NCBI GenBank assembly: GCA_041621755.1
Contig: JBFKAE010000152.1
Location: forward strand, 1 to 7,085
Origin: Sphingosinicella sp041621755
Lineage (GTDB): Bacteria > Pseudomonadota > Alphaproteobacteria > Sphingomonadales > Sphingomonadaceae
DNA: 7,085 nucleotides
Direction of reading: 5' to 3'
A program made the position numbers and the translations under genes. Each line of letters begins with the position of its first letter. Within the stretch, counting starts at the first letter, position 1. Of this stretch, positions 5,806 through 7,085 are shown one piece after another. Under the pieces are notes generated by a model, which did no database searches, was not told the DNA's origin, and saw only the letters and a list, made by a program, of their open reading frames with translations.

Positions 5806-7085
5806 ACGGAACGCCGGTTGGCAAACACGACGTTGCAAAGGGCGCTGGCGTCGTCGCTCTGTCCCGACTTGGCGCAATCGTCGAAGTCATCGCTCAACCC
5901 GCCTACGTCTGGATGTTCGGCGTTGCGATTTACGGCGTCTATACGGTGCTTTGGGCAGCGGTAAACACCATGTCAAACTTCGTTGATCTGGCGATGAGAA
6001 CCGCGCTGCAACGCATTATTCCACAAGCCAAAACCGAGGTCGAAGTACACTCTGCGCTCAAAATCGCACTTCTTGTCGGTGTGCTGCCAAGCATTCTGAT
6101 CGCTGTCGTCATTTTCACGTTTGCGCCGTCGCTTGCCGAGCTCGTCAACGCGGGGCCGGCAGAAACGGCGAAAATGGAAATGGCCGTGCGGATTTTTGCG
6201 CCCGCTTTACCGCTCTGGACATTTATAGAGGTTACAACCTCTGCTGTGCGGGCGCGCCGCGCCTTCGGCCCCGAAGTTCGTCTCAGATTGTTCTGGGAAC
6301 AGTTTGCTCGGCTCATCACAGCATTCGGACTATTCCTTGCCGGGTGGAGTGCACTTGCGCTCGTCACTGCGCACATCATCTCACTCGCCATAACCGCCGC
6401 GCTCGCGATGCGGCTGCTCGGACGCTATTATGATCTGCGGTTATTGTGGCGGGTGCCGCTTGATCGCACAATCGCCAAGGCGCTAATCACCTCTGGCCTT
6501 GGCCTGTTTCCTTCGGGAATCGTGCACCGCTTTTTCATCGACCTGCCACCGCTTGTGCTGAACGTGCTCATCCCGGGAAATGGCGGCGCGGTTGCCGCCG
6601 GATTGTTTGGGATCGCGCGCAAGATTGCGACGATCCCTCAGCTTGTGCAGCAAGTCTTCATGTATGTGCTCGCCCCGCTTGCCTCGGCGCAGGCTGCCAT
6701 TGATCGTGCGGCCATTGCCCCGCTTTATGCGTTCGCAACGCGACTTTCGACCGTCGTCGTCATTCCATTGGCAATGCTTATCGTCGTGCTTGGCGACCAG
6801 ATCCTCCATATATTCACGCCCGAGGCCGTCTCCGCACTGCCGATCCTTGTCGTACTGATCGGGGGCCGTGCCGTTGAAGCCATTGTTGGCCCGGCAAGTC
6901 CCGTGCTCGAAATGATCGGCCACAAATTGTTGCCGACGGTCAACAGCCTGATTGGTCTTGGCGTCTGGGCGATCATCTCATACTGGCGGATACCGATCGA
7001 CGGTGCCGTCGGTATGGCGTTTGCAGTTGCCGCGGGCGTTGCAACACGCGCGCTGCTCGCCATTGTCGAATTGCGGATCAGCGAC
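5802..7085 (+). CDS. MOP-superfamily polysaccharide/lipid-linked oligosaccharide flippase, 3' end outside window
   Basis: The frame starts at ATG 5802, overlaps the LptG-like stop by four bases (ATGA), and stays open for 428 codons to the window edge with no stop. The protein is very hydrophobic, with about 12 likely membrane segments (for example near 15-33, 40-58, 86-108, 128-147, 168-205, 232-255, 265-290, 311-330, 345-365, 375-394 and 402-423). The segment AAGLFGIARKIATIPQLVQQ at 265-284 and the following VLAPLAS (289-295) are typical of the PST/Wzx-like branch of the MOP exporters. Family members flip lipid-linked glycans or lipid precursors across the inner membrane. Family proteins are usually 450-500 residues, so 20-70 residues are probably missing. 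A weak GAAG lies just before the start, so coupled translation with the LptG-like gene is likely. The substrate is not readable from sequence; a glycosylated sphingolipid precursor is an attractive guess. Confidence 0.83.
   Translation, partial: MNGTPVGKHDVAKGAGVVALSRLGAIVEVIAQPAYVWMFGVAIYGVYTVLWAAVNTMSNFVDLAMRTALQRIIPQAKTEVEVHSALKIALLVGVLPSILIAVVIFTFAPSLAELVNAGPAETAKMEMAVRIFAPALPLWTFIEVTTSAVRARRAFGPEVRLRLFWEQFARLITAFGLFLAGWSALALVTAHIISLAITAALAMRLLGRYYDLRLLWRVPLDRTIAKALITSGLGLFPSGIVHRFFIDLPPLVLNVLIPGNGGAVAAGLFGIARKIATIPQLVQQVFMYVLAPLASAQAAIDRAAIAPLYAFATRLSTVVVIPLAMLIVVLGDQILHIFTPEAVSALPILVVLIGGRAVEAIVGPASPVLEMIGHKLLPTVNSLIGLGVWAIISYWRIPIDGAVGMAFAVAAGVATRALLAIVELRISD

Noticed and set aside
5939..7063. 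Several minus-strand open frames of 64-150 codons under the flippase gene
   Set aside because: They lie opposite a continuous 428-codon hydrophobic frame with MOP flippase features, are low-complexity in composition and show no domains.

Overview
The window looks like an alphaproteobacterial chromosome, most likely from a sphingomonad. The evidence is the C-terminus of a serine palmitoyltransferase (the first enzyme of sphingolipid synthesis), a moderately high G+C content judged by eye, and compact operons with 4-bp start/stop overlaps. No mobile element, CRISPR array, tRNA or rRNA is visible, and no gap between genes exceeds about 170 bp.

Layout. Bases 1-290 (+) hold the 3' end of a serine palmitoyltransferase gene. 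A small metal-binding cupin gene follows at 391-870 (+). Three tightly packed genes are read leftwards from about 3308 to 881. In transcription order they are a secreted DUF2141 protein, a diacylglycerol/ceramide-kinase-like lipid kinase with a GGDGT motif, and a nucleotidyltransferase that resembles the Tam41 family of phosphatidate cytidylyltransferases. A 170-bp divergent intergenic region (3309-3478) separates them from a second operon read rightwards: an LptF-like permease, an LptG-like permease, and a MOP-superfamily lipid-linked oligosaccharide/polysaccharide flippase. The flippase gene runs off the right edge at 7085. It is a full-size real gene of at least 428 codons with no stop codon in the window.

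How the genes may work together (inference). Serine palmitoyltransferase starts the ceramide backbone. The lipid kinase could phosphorylate ceramide, and the Tam41-like enzyme could supply a CTP-dependent step in head-group addition. The DUF2141 protein is probably periplasmic. The LptF/LptG pair lies outside its usual setting (no lptD, surA, pdxA or rsmA beside it) and is translationally coupled to a flippase, which suggests a dedicated route for moving a sphingolipid or glycosphingolipid across the envelope. This resembles the ceramide-phosphoglycerate locus of Caulobacter crescentus, which I know from the literature to contain a ceramide kinase (CpgB) near spt. One-to-one orthology cannot be shown from sequence reading alone.

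The most interesting points are the LptFG-like plus flippase operon paired with a lipid kinase/cytidylyltransferase operon, and a tandem 11-bp repeat (9 of 11 identical) in the shared promoter region that looks like an OmpR/PhoB-type response-regulator box.
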